Assembly: GCA_025937035.1 (NCBI GenBank)
Contig: JAICSG010000014.1
Coordinates: forward strand, 1-16,826
Direction of reading: 5' to 3'
DNA length: 16,826 nt
DNA from: Thermoanaerobaculia bacterium
Lineage (GTDB): Bacteria; Acidobacteriota; Thermoanaerobaculia; Multivoradales; UBA5704
Shown: piece by piece, positions 8,514-14,996 of the stretch
Layout: the number at the start of each line of letters is the position of its first letter
Position numbering within the stretch: position 1 is the first letter of the stretch
Position numbers and translations under genes: made by a program
The notes under the pieces: generated by a model
The model's database searches: none
Told to the model about the DNA's origin: nothing
What the model saw: only the letters and a program-made list of their open reading frames with translations

Positions 8514-10574
8514 CTATCCGCGCGCCGCGTCCTGGATCGCCGTCTGCAGCGCCTGGAGGTTGACCGGCTTGGTGAGATGGCGGTCGAAGCCGGCCTCCAG
8601 GCTCTTGCGGACGTCCTCCTCCATGCCGTAGCCGGAGAGGGCGATCCCCTTGACGCCGTAGCGGCCGTGCAGCTTCGCCATCAGGTCGAGCCCGGTGCCG
8701 TCCGGCAGGCCGAGGTCGCTCAACACCAGGTCGATCCGCCCGGCCAGGCCCTCCGCCGCGTCGAGCCCTCCGGCGACCGATCCGGCCACCGTGACCCGAT
8801 GCCCCATCTCGCGCAGCAGGTCGGCCATCGCCTCCGCCGTGTCCACATGGTCCTCGACCAGAAGGATGCTCAGCGGCGAGACCTCCGACTCCGGAGGCGG
8901 GACCGGGCTCTCCTGGACGGGCCCAATCCGCGCCATCTCCCGGGACAGAGAGAGGTCGCCGACCGGCAGGCGCACCGAGAACTTCGCGCCCCGGCCCCGG
9001 CCGGCGCTCGTGGCGTTGAGGCTGCCGCCGTGCAGCTCGACGATCGCCTTGCTGATGGCGAGCCCCAGCCCCAGGCCGCCGAAGCGGCGCGTGATCGCCA
9101 GCTCCCCCTGCTGGAAGGCGTCGAAGATGCCGGAGAGGACGTCCTGCTCGATCCCGATCCCGGTGTCCTCGACCTCCACCACGAGCTGAGGCCCGGCGCC
9201 GTCCTCCACGCGCCAGGCCCGCACCGAGATGGCGCCCCCCGGCGGGGTGAACTTGACCGCGTTGCTGAACAGATTCCAGAACACCTGGGTCAGCCGCGGC
9301 GTATCCGCCCAGACGGAATAATCGTCCTCCGCCAGATCGAGCGACAGCCGCAGCCCCTTGTCGAACAGGTCCGCGCGCGCGGTCTGCAGCGCGTGGTCCA
9401 CCGCCTGCCGCAGGTCGGCGACCTCGCGGCGCAGCTCCAGCTTCCCCCGCGCGATGCGGGTCAGGTCGAGCATGTCGTCGATCAGCCGCGCCTCCAGCTC
9501 CACGTTGCGCTGGATCATGGCGAGCTGCGGGCGTACGTTCTCCGGCACTTGGCCGTTCTCCTGGAGCCCTGAGACCACGGCGAGCACCGGGGTCAGCGGG
9601 GTGCGCAGCTCGTGGCTCAGGGTGGCGAGAAAGTGATCCTTGGCCTGGTTGGCGGCCTCGGCCTCCCGGCGCGCCCGGTCTACCTCCAACTCGGCCCGCC
9701 GGCGGGCCGTGACGTCGGTCAGCGTGAGCACGCAGCCGATCACCTCGTCGTCCGAGCCCCGCAGGGGTCCGGCGCTCACCTGGAGCTCGCAATCCTCCTC
9801 CTCCTTCTCCAGGGTCAACGCGGCCTCGATCCCCTGCACCACGTTACCGGCGAAAACCTCGGCGAAGGGGATCACCGGCGCCCCCGCCGGTCCCTCTCTC
9901 CGGAGCGGAAAGGCCCGCGAGAAGGTCTCTCCGATGGGATCGCACACGCAGAGCCGCCGCGCCGTAAGGCTGGTGCGCAGCACCTTCTCTTGCGTGTCGC
10001 AGACCACGATCGCCTCGGTCGCGTGCTCGAAGATCGAGCGGGCCAGCTTCTCGTCCGCCACCAGCCGCTCGCTGCGCTTCTGCTCCGTGAGGTCGGTCAT
10101 CACCAGGCAGATCGCCGGCTCCCCGCCGTCGTCCAGCGGCAGCGCGCTCGTCGTCACATAGACCGGCATCGTCTCGGCGCCGGTCTGGAAGCACAGCTCC
10201 CGCCGGCCCGTGCCGCCCAAGCCCTCGCGGAGCACGGCCTCGAGATCCAGGAAATCCGTGGGACGCACGAAGCGGCGGAGCGGAAAGCCGATCACCTCCT
10301 CCAGCGGCGTCCTCACCATCTCGGCGAAGCGGCGGTTGCAGTAGAGAATGACGCCGCCGGCGGTGAGCGTGGCGGCCCCCTCGTGCATCGCCTCGAGGAA
10401 GATGCGGTAGGAGTGGTCGGCACCGCGCAAGGTGTAGATCTGCTCCCCGCGCGTCCCCTCCACCACCAGCGCGTCCACCTCGCCGCGGCGGATCGCGCGC
10501 AGGGTCTCCTCCGCCTCCTGGAGACGGGCCCGGAGATCCTGTACCTCGGCCGCGAGGTCTATCTCGTTCGCCAT
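8514..10574 (-). CDS. Hybrid sensor histidine kinase, PAS-PAS-HisKA-HATPase-REC
   Basis: This cytoplasmic 686-residue kinase has no membrane segment. Domains in order: N-terminal coiled coil (about 5-33) with the GEVDALVV...GEQIYTL lead-in often seen before PAS domains; PAS (about 53-165); a second PAS-like region (about 175-290) with C192, C209 and C211; a signalling coiled coil (290-315); HisKA with phospho-acceptor H321 in LSHELRTP; HATPase_c with N-box NLFSNAVKF (434-442), G1 DTGIG (470-474) and G2 GLGLGLAI (500-507); and receiver domain 567-683 with acidic pocket E574/D575, phospho-acceptor D620 and K669. All catalytic residues are present, so it should autophosphorylate and pass phosphate to its own REC. 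No output or HPt domain follows, so the next partner is elsewhere. The start ATG has GGAGG 10 nt upstream and lies 6 nt after the second kaiB. That position makes it the likely output kinase of the Kai proteins, in the role of SasA/CikA (inference). Confidence 0.95.
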   Translation of the reverse strand: MANEIDLAAEVQDLRARLQEAEETLRAIRRGEVDALVVEGTRGEQIYTLRGADHSYRIFLEAMHEGAATLTAGGVILYCNRRFAEMVRTPLEEVIGFPLRRFVRPTDFLDLEAVLREGLGGTGRRELCFQTGAETMPVYVTTSALPLDDGGEPAICLVMTDLTEQKRSERLVADEKLARSIFEHATEAIVVCDTQEKVLRTSLTARRLCVCDPIGETFSRAFPLRREGPAGAPVIPFAEVFAGNVVQGIEAALTLEKEEEDCELQVSAGPLRGSDDEVIGCVLTLTDVTARRRAELEVDRARREAEAANQAKDHFLATLSHELRTPLTPVLAVVSGLQENGQVPENVRPQLAMIQRNVELEARLIDDMLDLTRIARGKLELRREVADLRQAVDHALQTARADLFDKGLRLSLDLAEDDYSVWADTPRLTQVFWNLFSNAVKFTPPGGAISVRAWRVEDGAGPQLVVEVEDTGIGIEQDVLSGIFDAFQQGELAITRRFGGLGLGLAISKAIVELHGGSLNATSAGRGRGAKFSVRLPVGDLSLSREMARIGPVQESPVPPPESEVSPLSILLVEDHVDTAEAMADLLREMGHRVTVAGSVAGGLDAAEGLAGRIDLVLSDLGLPDGTGLDLMAKLHGRYGVKGIALSGYGMEEDVRKSLEAGFDRHLTKPVNLQALQTAIQDAARG

Positions 10575-10580
10575 GGATCC

Positions 10581-10922
10581 CTATCCTCCAGCGGCGACCT
10601 GGAGCTCCAGGCCGGCCAGAATCCTCTCCCGGTTGGCAAGGTCCCCGATCAGCTTGCGCAACGGGCCCGGAGACCTCCGCACCAGGGTCGGCGCCACCGT
10701 GATCTGGTCCCCGGCGGCGAGCGCCGGCTGCTGGTAAATGTCGATGACCTGGAGCTGATACCGCCCGGGCAGGAGCTCCTCGCAGACCTCCCGCACCCTG
10801 GCGATGGCCCGCAACGAGCTCAACGTCCCGCCCGTCACGTAGAGACGCAGGATGTACCAGGAAGAGGGCGCGCCTTGCAAGGGTCGCGCCTCGTCGGAGA
10901 GCCCGCTCCTGGTTTCATCCAT
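10581..10922 (-). CDS. kaiB: KaiB-family protein, second copy
   Basis: KaiB is a thioredoxin-like, fold-switching protein that binds the KaiC CI ring in cyanobacteria and recruits other clock partners. The core here (ILRLYVTGGT, the VIDIYQQPALA segment, APTLVRRSPGPLRKLIGDL, LAGLEL) covers the whole family, and the IGDLANRE turn keeps the glycine and aspartate positions linked to fold switching in cyanobacterial KaiB. Compared with the adjacent copy it is more divergent (YVTGGTLSSLRA instead of [12 protein letters not shown]), which suggests a specialised partner. I use the ATG at 10922 (113 residues). An in-frame TTG at 10943 would add seven residues, and neither start has a strong Shine-Dalgarno, so expression may depend on coupling or be low. 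It is followed after 6 nt by the hybrid kinase gene, whose GGAGG lies at the junction. Confidence 0.93.
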   Translation of the reverse strand: MDETRSGLSDEARPLQGAPSSWYILRLYVTGGTLSSLRAIARVREVCEELLPGRYQLQVIDIYQQPALAAGDQITVAPTLVRRSPGPLRKLIGDLANRERILAGLELQVAAGG

Positions 10923-10950
10923 GGTAGAAAAAAATGCCTGCAACTTGTAA

Positions 10951-10970
10951 GCCCGGGTGTGAGCCCGGGC
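10951..10970 (-). promoter_or_regulatory. GC hairpin between the two kaiB genes
   Basis: A perfect 7-bp stem GCCCGGG / CCCGGGC closes a 6-nt loop, 12 nt after the stop of the first kaiB. On the transcribed strand it is followed by TTACAAGTTGCAGGC and then a run of seven T. The T-run is too far away for a classical terminator. It could be a partial terminator/attenuator or an RNA-stabilising stem that sets the ratio of the first kaiB to the second kaiB and kinase (inference). Confidence 0.45.
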
Positions 10971-10982
10971 GCCGTGAGGACC

Positions 10983-11327
10983 TCAGGCCCGGGAGACCAC
11001 GTCGAGCCCCACCAGCACGCGCTCCGTATTGGAGAGATCGCCGATGATCCGCTTCAGCGGCGACGGCAGCTCCCGCACCAGCGTGGGGATGGCCACGATC
11101 TGATCCCGCCGGGCGAGCTGGGGGTTCTCCATCAGATCGATCACCTCGACCGAATACTCCCCGTTCATGTGCTCGTCACAGATCCGCTTCAGGTTGGCGA
11201 GAGCCGTCACCGACTTCGGGGTCTGCCCCGCGACGTACAGCCGCAGGTTCCATTTCTTGGCCTCGGTTTCCATGACGCCTTGTTCTCCGACTCCTGTTGA
11301 TCCCCAGAAACCTGGTGAAGACTTCAT
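10983..11327 (-). CDS. kaiB: KaiB-family protein, first copy
   Basis: This copy is very close to cyanobacterial Kai[55 protein letters not shown] and ERVLVGLD all match the family core in order, including the IIGDLSN fold-switch region. It probably binds the CI ring of the KaiC encoded immediately upstream. The ATG at 11327 overlaps the kaiC stop as ATGA and has AAGGG 5 nt upstream, giving 114 residues. A second ATG at 11273 would remove 18 atypical residues, give a normal KaiB N-terminus (about 96 residues), and has GGAG about 11 nt upstream. Both starts are plausible; the overlap argues for coupling to kaiC either way. Confidence 0.96.
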   Translation of the reverse strand: MKSSPGFWGSTGVGEQGVMETEAKKWNLRLYVAGQTPKSVTALANLKRICDEHMNGEYSVEVIDLMENPQLARRDQIVAIPTLVRELPSPLKRIIGDLSNTERVLVGLDVVSRA

Positions 11328-13081
11328 TGCTGCCCTTCGGTAGGACTTGCCTTAAGAGTACCACCATCCGCATCCGCCCGGCGTGAGGCGGCGAGGGCGG
11401 CGCGATCCGACAGCAGATCCTGCTCCTGCGACAGCGCCTGCCGGATCCTCTTGCCGACCTCCTCCTCCTCCGCCTCGACCTCGGCCCGCAGGGCGAGGAT
11501 CTGGGCCTCCACGGCGCTCTTCCGGCGGTCGAGACGGCGCCGCAACGTCTCCAGCTCCTCCTGCCGCGCCGCCGCCGCGGCGCGCTCCCGCGCCTCCTGG
11601 TTGAGCCGCGCCGAGCCGGTCAGCATCCCCTCCGCCCCCAGATAGACGTTGATCAGCTCCACCCCCTGGTCCGTGAGCAGGAACTCGCGGATCTGGTTCG
11701 AGTGGCTCATGCCCCGCGACTTCAGCACGTACAGCCCCCGGTTGCGCTCGCCGTTGCTCTCCAGATTGCGCAGCGAGAGCCAGGCGTCCATCAGCGAGGA
11801 GACCCCCAGATGGGTCTCGTTCTCCTCGTCGCCGTTCGCCGTCAGACTGGTGAACAGCGCCGTGACCCCCCGGGATTTCAGGAAATCGACCAGCCGCAGC
11901 AACGTCACCATCACCTCGGTGGGCGAGCCGACCGAGGAGAGGTTCGACAGCGGATCGATGATCACCACGCTGGGATCGAGCTCTTGCACCCACCGGAAGA
12001 CGTTGACCAGGTGCATCTCCAGGCCGAACAGCGTCGGCCGGCTGGCATGGAACTGCAGCAGCCCACGATCCACCCACTGCTGGAGGTCGAGCCCGATCGA
12101 CCGCATGTTGCGCAGGATCTGCCCCGGCGACTCCTCCAGGGCGAAATAGAGGACCCGCTCCCCCCGCCGGCAGGTGGCGTCGGTGAAGTGGGCGGCGATG
12201 CTGCTCTTGCCCGTCCCCGCCGTCCCCGAGACCAGGACGCTGGTGCCGCGGAAGAACCCCTGGCCGCCCAACATCGAGTCGAGCCGCGGGATGCCGCTGG
12301 AGATCCGCTCCGTGGAGGCCGAGTGCGCGAGGTGGAGGCCGGTCACCGGCATCACCTCCAGCCCCCGCCGGTCGATGATGAACGGATACTCGTTGGTGCC
12401 GTGGGCCGAGCCGCGGTACTTGACGATGCGCAGCCGCCGCGTCGAGACCTGCTCGTTCACCCGGTGGTCGAGCAGGATCACGCAGTCCGACACGTACTCC
12501 TCCAGCCCCTGGCGGGTGAGCTGCCCCTCCCCGCGCTCGCCGGTGATCACCACCGACACCCCCCGCTCCTTGAGGAAGCGGAACAGCCGGCGCAGCTCGG
12601 CGCGCAGGATCGCCTCGTTGCTGAAGCTGGAGAACAGCGACTCGATGGTGTCCAGCACCACCCGCTTCGCCCCCACCGACTGGATGGCGAAGTCGAGGCG
12701 CAGGAACAGCCCCTCCAGGTCATACTCCCCGCTCTCCTCGATCTCGCTGCGCTCGATGACCACCGTGTCCATGGCGATCAGCCCGCGCTCGCTCAGGTCG
12801 TCGAGGTCGAAGCCGAGCGAGGCCACGTTCTTCGCCAGATCGTCCGAGGGCTCCTCGAAGCTCATGAACACCCCGGGCTCGCCGAACCGGGTGGCGCCGG
12901 CGACCAGGAACTGCATGGCGAACAGCGTCTTGCCGCACCCGGGGCCGCCGCACACCAGCGTCGGCCGCCCCGCCGGCAGACCCCCGCCGGTGATCTCGTC
13001 AAACCCCAGGATCCCGGTCGGCGCCTTGTCGATGCCGTTCACGGGGGTCGAAAACGATGAGGAGGACTGAACCATTTCCAT
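11324..13081 (-). CDS. kaiC: KaiC-family double RecA-domain ATPase/kinase with C-terminal coiled coil
   Basis: KaiC proteins are hexameric ATPases with two tandem RecA-like domains. CI hydrolyses ATP and binds KaiB; CII autophosphorylates. Seen in CI: Walker A GGPGCGKT (45-52), catalytic glutamates E76/E77 in SFEEPS, and Walker B VVLD (141-144). Seen in CII: Walker A GTAGTGKS (286-293), E316/E317 in ALEESP, and Walker B VVIID (372-376). S428 and S429 in HLGVSSLMD align with the S431/T432 phosphorylation pair of Synechococcus KaiC, so kinase/phosphatase cycling is possible. At 585 residues it exceeds the cyanobacterial 519. Residues about 495-560 form a charged Glu/Arg/Ala coiled coil, followed by a polar tail, where cyanobacterial KaiC has its short KaiA-binding tail. 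The ATG has AAGG 9 nt upstream; a second ATG two codons later is possible. It is the first gene of the kaiC-kaiB-kaiB-kinase operon. kaiA is not present nearby. Confidence 0.96.
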   Translation of the reverse strand: MEMVQSSSSFSTPVNGIDKAPTGILGFDEITGGGLPAGRPTLVCGGPGCGKTLFAMQFLVAGATRFGEPGVFMSFEEPSDDLAKNVASLGFDLDDLSERGLIAMDTVVIERSEIEESGEYDLEGLFLRLDFAIQSVGAKRVVLDTIESLFSSFSNEAILRAELRRLFRFLKERGVSVVITGERGEGQLTRQGLEEYVSDCVILLDHRVNEQVSTRRLRIVKYRGSAHGTNEYPFIIDRRGLEVMPVTGLHLAHSASTERISSGIPRLDSMLGGQGFFRGTSVLVSGTAGTGKSSIAAHFTDATCRRGERVLYFALEESPGQILRNMRSIGLDLQQWVDRGLLQFHASRPTLFGLEMHLVNVFRWVQELDPSVVIIDPLSNLSSVGSPTEVMVTLLRLVDFLKSRGVTALFTSLTANGDEENETHLGVSSLMDAWLSLRNLESNGERNRGLYVLKSRGMSHSNQIREFLLTDQGVELINVYLGAEGMLTGSARLNQEARERAAAAARQEELETLRRRLDRRKSAVEAQILALRAEVEAEEEEVGKRIRQALSQEQDLLSDRAALAASRRADADGGTLKASPTEGQQ

Positions 13082-13148
13082 ACGCCAACACCTTCAGGGA
13101 AAAGGGAGTTGAGAGGTGCCAGGGATCTGGCGGCCCCTGGCGGCGCCC

Positions 13149-13179
13149 ATTCTACGGGAAGGTACCGCCCGGACGTCAA
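13149..13179 (-). promoter_or_regulatory. Candidate sigma70-type promoter of the kaiC operon
   Basis: On the minus strand TTGACG (complement of 13174-13179) is followed after 19 nt by TAGAAT (complement of 13149-13154). Both hexamers are good matches to consensus; the spacer is 2 nt longer than ideal. Transcription would start about 60 nt before the kaiC ATG. Confidence 0.5.
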
Positions 13180-13186
13180 CGTCGAG

Positions 13187-13224
13187 GATCTGAGAGAGAT
13201 AACCAGATCTCCATTTCCGGAAAT
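13187..13224 (-). promoter_or_regulatory. Palindromes upstream of the kaiC promoter, candidate operator
   Basis: ATTTCCGGAAAT (13213-13224) is a perfect 12-bp palindrome, and GATCTG (13187-13192) / CAGATC (13204-13209) is a 6-bp inverted repeat with an 11-bp spacer. Both lie just upstream of the -35 candidate, between the XRE-type regulator gene and kaiC. This is a natural place for that regulator or another dimeric factor to bind. The function is inferred. Confidence 0.4.
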
Positions 13225-13251
13225 TGACGCGGGATGTCGTCCGGGCCTTCG

Positions 13252-13710
13252 TCACGCGTCTTGATTCCCGCCGAGCACTTCCCGGAGCTCCCGCAGAAGG
13301 TCGTGCCGGAAGTCTTCCAACATCTTCTCTACGTCTTTCCGCTGAAGCGGACCTTCCGGCGGTTCCGCCCGCGGGCTCTGCGGCGCCTTGCCGGGCGGAA
13401 CCGGCTGGAAGAGCCACTCGATCTTCTGGCGGGCCGCCGAGGGAGGCCTGGACCCGGGATAGGCCAGCTCGAAAAACTCCCGCACTTCGAGTCCGAGCAC
13501 CGGCGCCACGGCCAGAACGAATTTGAGCCTGGGCTCGGCGTCCCCCTTGAAATATCTGTTCAAGCTGGCGAGAGAGACTCTGGCGCGGCGCGCGACCTCG
13601 GCGTTGCTGAGCCCCATGACGCCCACCAGGGAACGGAGCAATTGCATGAGGCGATAGGATTCTGGGGAAGGAATTCCTTCCAGGTCTTCATCCGTTTTCC
13701 GGGTCTTCAT
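13252..13710 (-). CDS. XRE-family helix-turn-helix DNA-binding protein
   Basis: The 152-residue protein has an N-terminal Cro/CI-type HTH at about residues 20-80. LSNAEVARRARVSLASLNRY gives helices 2 and 3, followed by FKGDAEPRLKFVLAVAPVLGL. A Pro-rich linker (about 86-118) leads to a charged amphipathic helix (121-148, RKDVEKMLEDFRHDLLRELREVL) that could mediate dimerisation. No sensor or enzymatic domain is present. The ATG at 13710 has no clear Shine-Dalgarno, so initiation may be weak or leaderless. It is codirectional with kaiC, ends 170 nt before it, and the gap contains palindromes, so control of the Kai operon or autoregulation is plausible (inference). Confidence 0.88.
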   Translation of the reverse strand: MKTRKTDEDLEGIPSPESYRLMQLLRSLVGVMGLSNAEVARRARVSLASLNRYFKGDAEPRLKFVLAVAPVLGLEVREFFELAYPGSRPPSAARQKIEWLFQPVPPGKAPQSPRAEPPEGPLQRKDVEKMLEDFRHDLLRELREVLGGNQDA

Positions 13711-13800
13711 GCGGGGAGTCTAACGCAGAGTCAGCGGACACACCCCGGCGCCCTGGTGCCAGCCCAATGGTAAAATCGATCCCTTCCTCGGAGGAAAATC

Positions 13801-14046
13801 ATGGCTCTGGTGAAAACATGGCCGCGGTCCCGAGTCCTCCTCGCCTGCTTCGCCTGGGTGCTGGCCGTGTCCTCCCTGCTGGTCTGGGAATTCGTCCGGG
13901 AAACCGGCTCCGCCCTGTCTGCCAGCGCGGGGACGGGGGTCGGCGCCGTGAGCGTCTCGATCGGCGCCCTGGTGGCCCGCGTCGCGCTCGTGGTTGTGCC
14001 GCCGATCGTGCTCTACACCGTCTGGGCCGCCGGCCGGCCGAAGTGA
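13801..14046 (+). CDS. Small two-helix membrane protein, unknown function
   Basis: The 81-residue product has two predicted membrane helices: about residues 12-30 (LLACFAWVLAVSSLLVWEF) and 55-77 (IGALVARVALVVVPPIVLYT then VWA). They are joined by a Ser/Gly/Ala-rich loop, and the N-terminus (KTWPRSR) and C-terminus (AAGRPK) are positively charged, suggesting both ends face the cytoplasm. The start is supported by a strong GGAGGA (13790-13795) 5 nt before the ATG. A TAAAAT word at 13771-13776 could be a -10, but no -35 is seen. The family is not recognised. Neighbours give no clue: the genes on both sides are on the opposite strand. Confidence 0.75.
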   Translation: MALVKTWPRSRVLLACFAWVLAVSSLLVWEFVRETGSALSASAGTGVGAVSVSIGALVARVALVVVPPIVLYTVWAAGRPK

Positions 14047-14055
14047 CCGGCCGGC
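14029..14055. terminator. GC-rich hairpin between convergent genes
   Basis: A perfect 9-bp stem GCCGGCCGG / CCGGCCGGC encloses a 9-nt loop that contains the stop codon of the small membrane protein gene. It lies 15 nt beyond the stop of the minus-strand EXORDIUM-like gene. There is no T-run in either direction, so termination efficiency is uncertain. Confidence 0.4.
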
Positions 14056-14070
14056 TGACAGGTTTCGGCT

Positions 14071-14946
14071 CTACCGGGTCTGAACGCAGCTGTTGGCCGC
14101 GTTCGACCACTCGTACTGGTAGCCGTAGCCGTTGGAAAGAAATGGCGTGGGCGACCACGCGCACTTGTCGTCGGCCTCGTTGCCGGCGGAGTCGTACCAG
14201 CCGTTCAGATCGCAGTCGGTCACCGCTTCGCGGATCTCGTGGCCTAAAAGATGCTCCGCGTTCTGCACGTCCGACCAGCCGGAGACCTTGCAGCCGCTGC
14301 AACTCGGATACGGCAGGATTATGTACTTCACGTCGCCGCTGGTGCCGGAGTAGTGGCCGTGATAGGAGCAGTAGGCCAGGCTCGGGCCCCCGCAGGAGGT
14401 GCTGGTGCCGCTGGAGGAGTACGAGGTCTTCGGGATAATGACCGCATAGATCGTGCTGGAATTGTAAGAGCCATGGCCGCCCGAGAAATACCGGTTGACC
14501 TCTGCGTGCACGGTGGAGTCGGTGACGTTGGTAGGGGGCGTGGACGTGTCGAACCAGTCCGGGGTGCCCGAGCCCAGGTTGGCGAGCTGAATGCCCGAGT
14601 ACTGGCAGATGACGTTGTACTCGGCGGTGGTGCCGAACTGGTCGCGGAACGCCTGCAGCGTGCGGGCGTAGTTGTAGTCCGGTGAGGCCGGGTTGTTGAA
14701 GCTCGGCCCCCAGAAGATCAAGACGACCTTGGCCGAGGTGATCACGCAGCCACCGTGATAGGTCAGGTTGAGCGTCTTGGTGGGGAGCCGCTTCGCGCAC
14801 TCCTTCGTCGGCGTATAGATCACGTGGTCGGCGTCCGCGAACGGCTTCAGATTGAGAGCTTTCTCTTCCTGAGCGCCAGCGCTCGCGGCCAGGGACAGCA
14901 ACCCGCAGGACAGTGCCAACACGGACTTCAGAGATTGGATCCTCAT
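14071..14946 (-). CDS. Secreted EXORDIUM / phosphate-induced protein 1-like protein, copy 1
   Basis: The ATG at 14946 is chosen: GGAGG lies 9 nt upstream and a signal peptide starts at once (MRIQSLKSVLALSCGLLSLA, ASAGAQ before the likely cut). The open frame extends upstream into the neighbouring gene, but that part is not coding. The 291-residue product matches the Phi_1/EXORDIUM family known best from plant cell walls. Matching features are YHGG (63-66), a KVVLIFWG strand (73-80), a central Thr/Ser-rich region, SCGG...YCSYHGHYS (184-200), and the C-terminal signature GHEIREAVTD (235-244), W250-Y251-D252, NEADDKCAW (256-264). The biochemical activity of the family is unknown; plant members are apoplastic growth-response proteins. 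The HExxE at 236-240 resembles part of a metal site, but no complete zincin motif is present. It is codirectional with copy 2, 50 nt apart, and probably cotranscribed with it. Confidence 0.85.
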   Translation of the reverse strand: MRIQSLKSVLALSCGLLSLAASAGAQEEKALNLKPFADADHVIYTPTKECAKRLPTKTLNLTYHGGCVITSAKVVLIFWGPSFNNPASPDYNYARTLQAFRDQFGTTAEYNVICQYSGIQLANLGSGTPDWFDTSTPPTNVTDSTVHAEVNRYFSGGHGSYNSSTIYAVIIPKTSYSSSGTSTSCGGPSLAYCSYHGHYSGTSGDVKYIILPYPSCSGCKVSGWSDVQNAEHLLGHEIREAVTDCDLNGWYDSAGNEADDKCAWSPTPFLSNGYGYQYEWSNAANSCVQTR

Positions 14947-14996
14947 GTCTTGCTTCCTCCAGTTAGAAAATTGACATCCGGTAAAGCCGGACGGCG

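Noticed and set aside
9612..13060. Long + strand open frames opposite the kinase and kaiC
   Set aside because: Low-complexity His/Arg/Gln-rich translations; the minus strand here carries complete catalytic motifs for KaiC, KaiB and the kinase.
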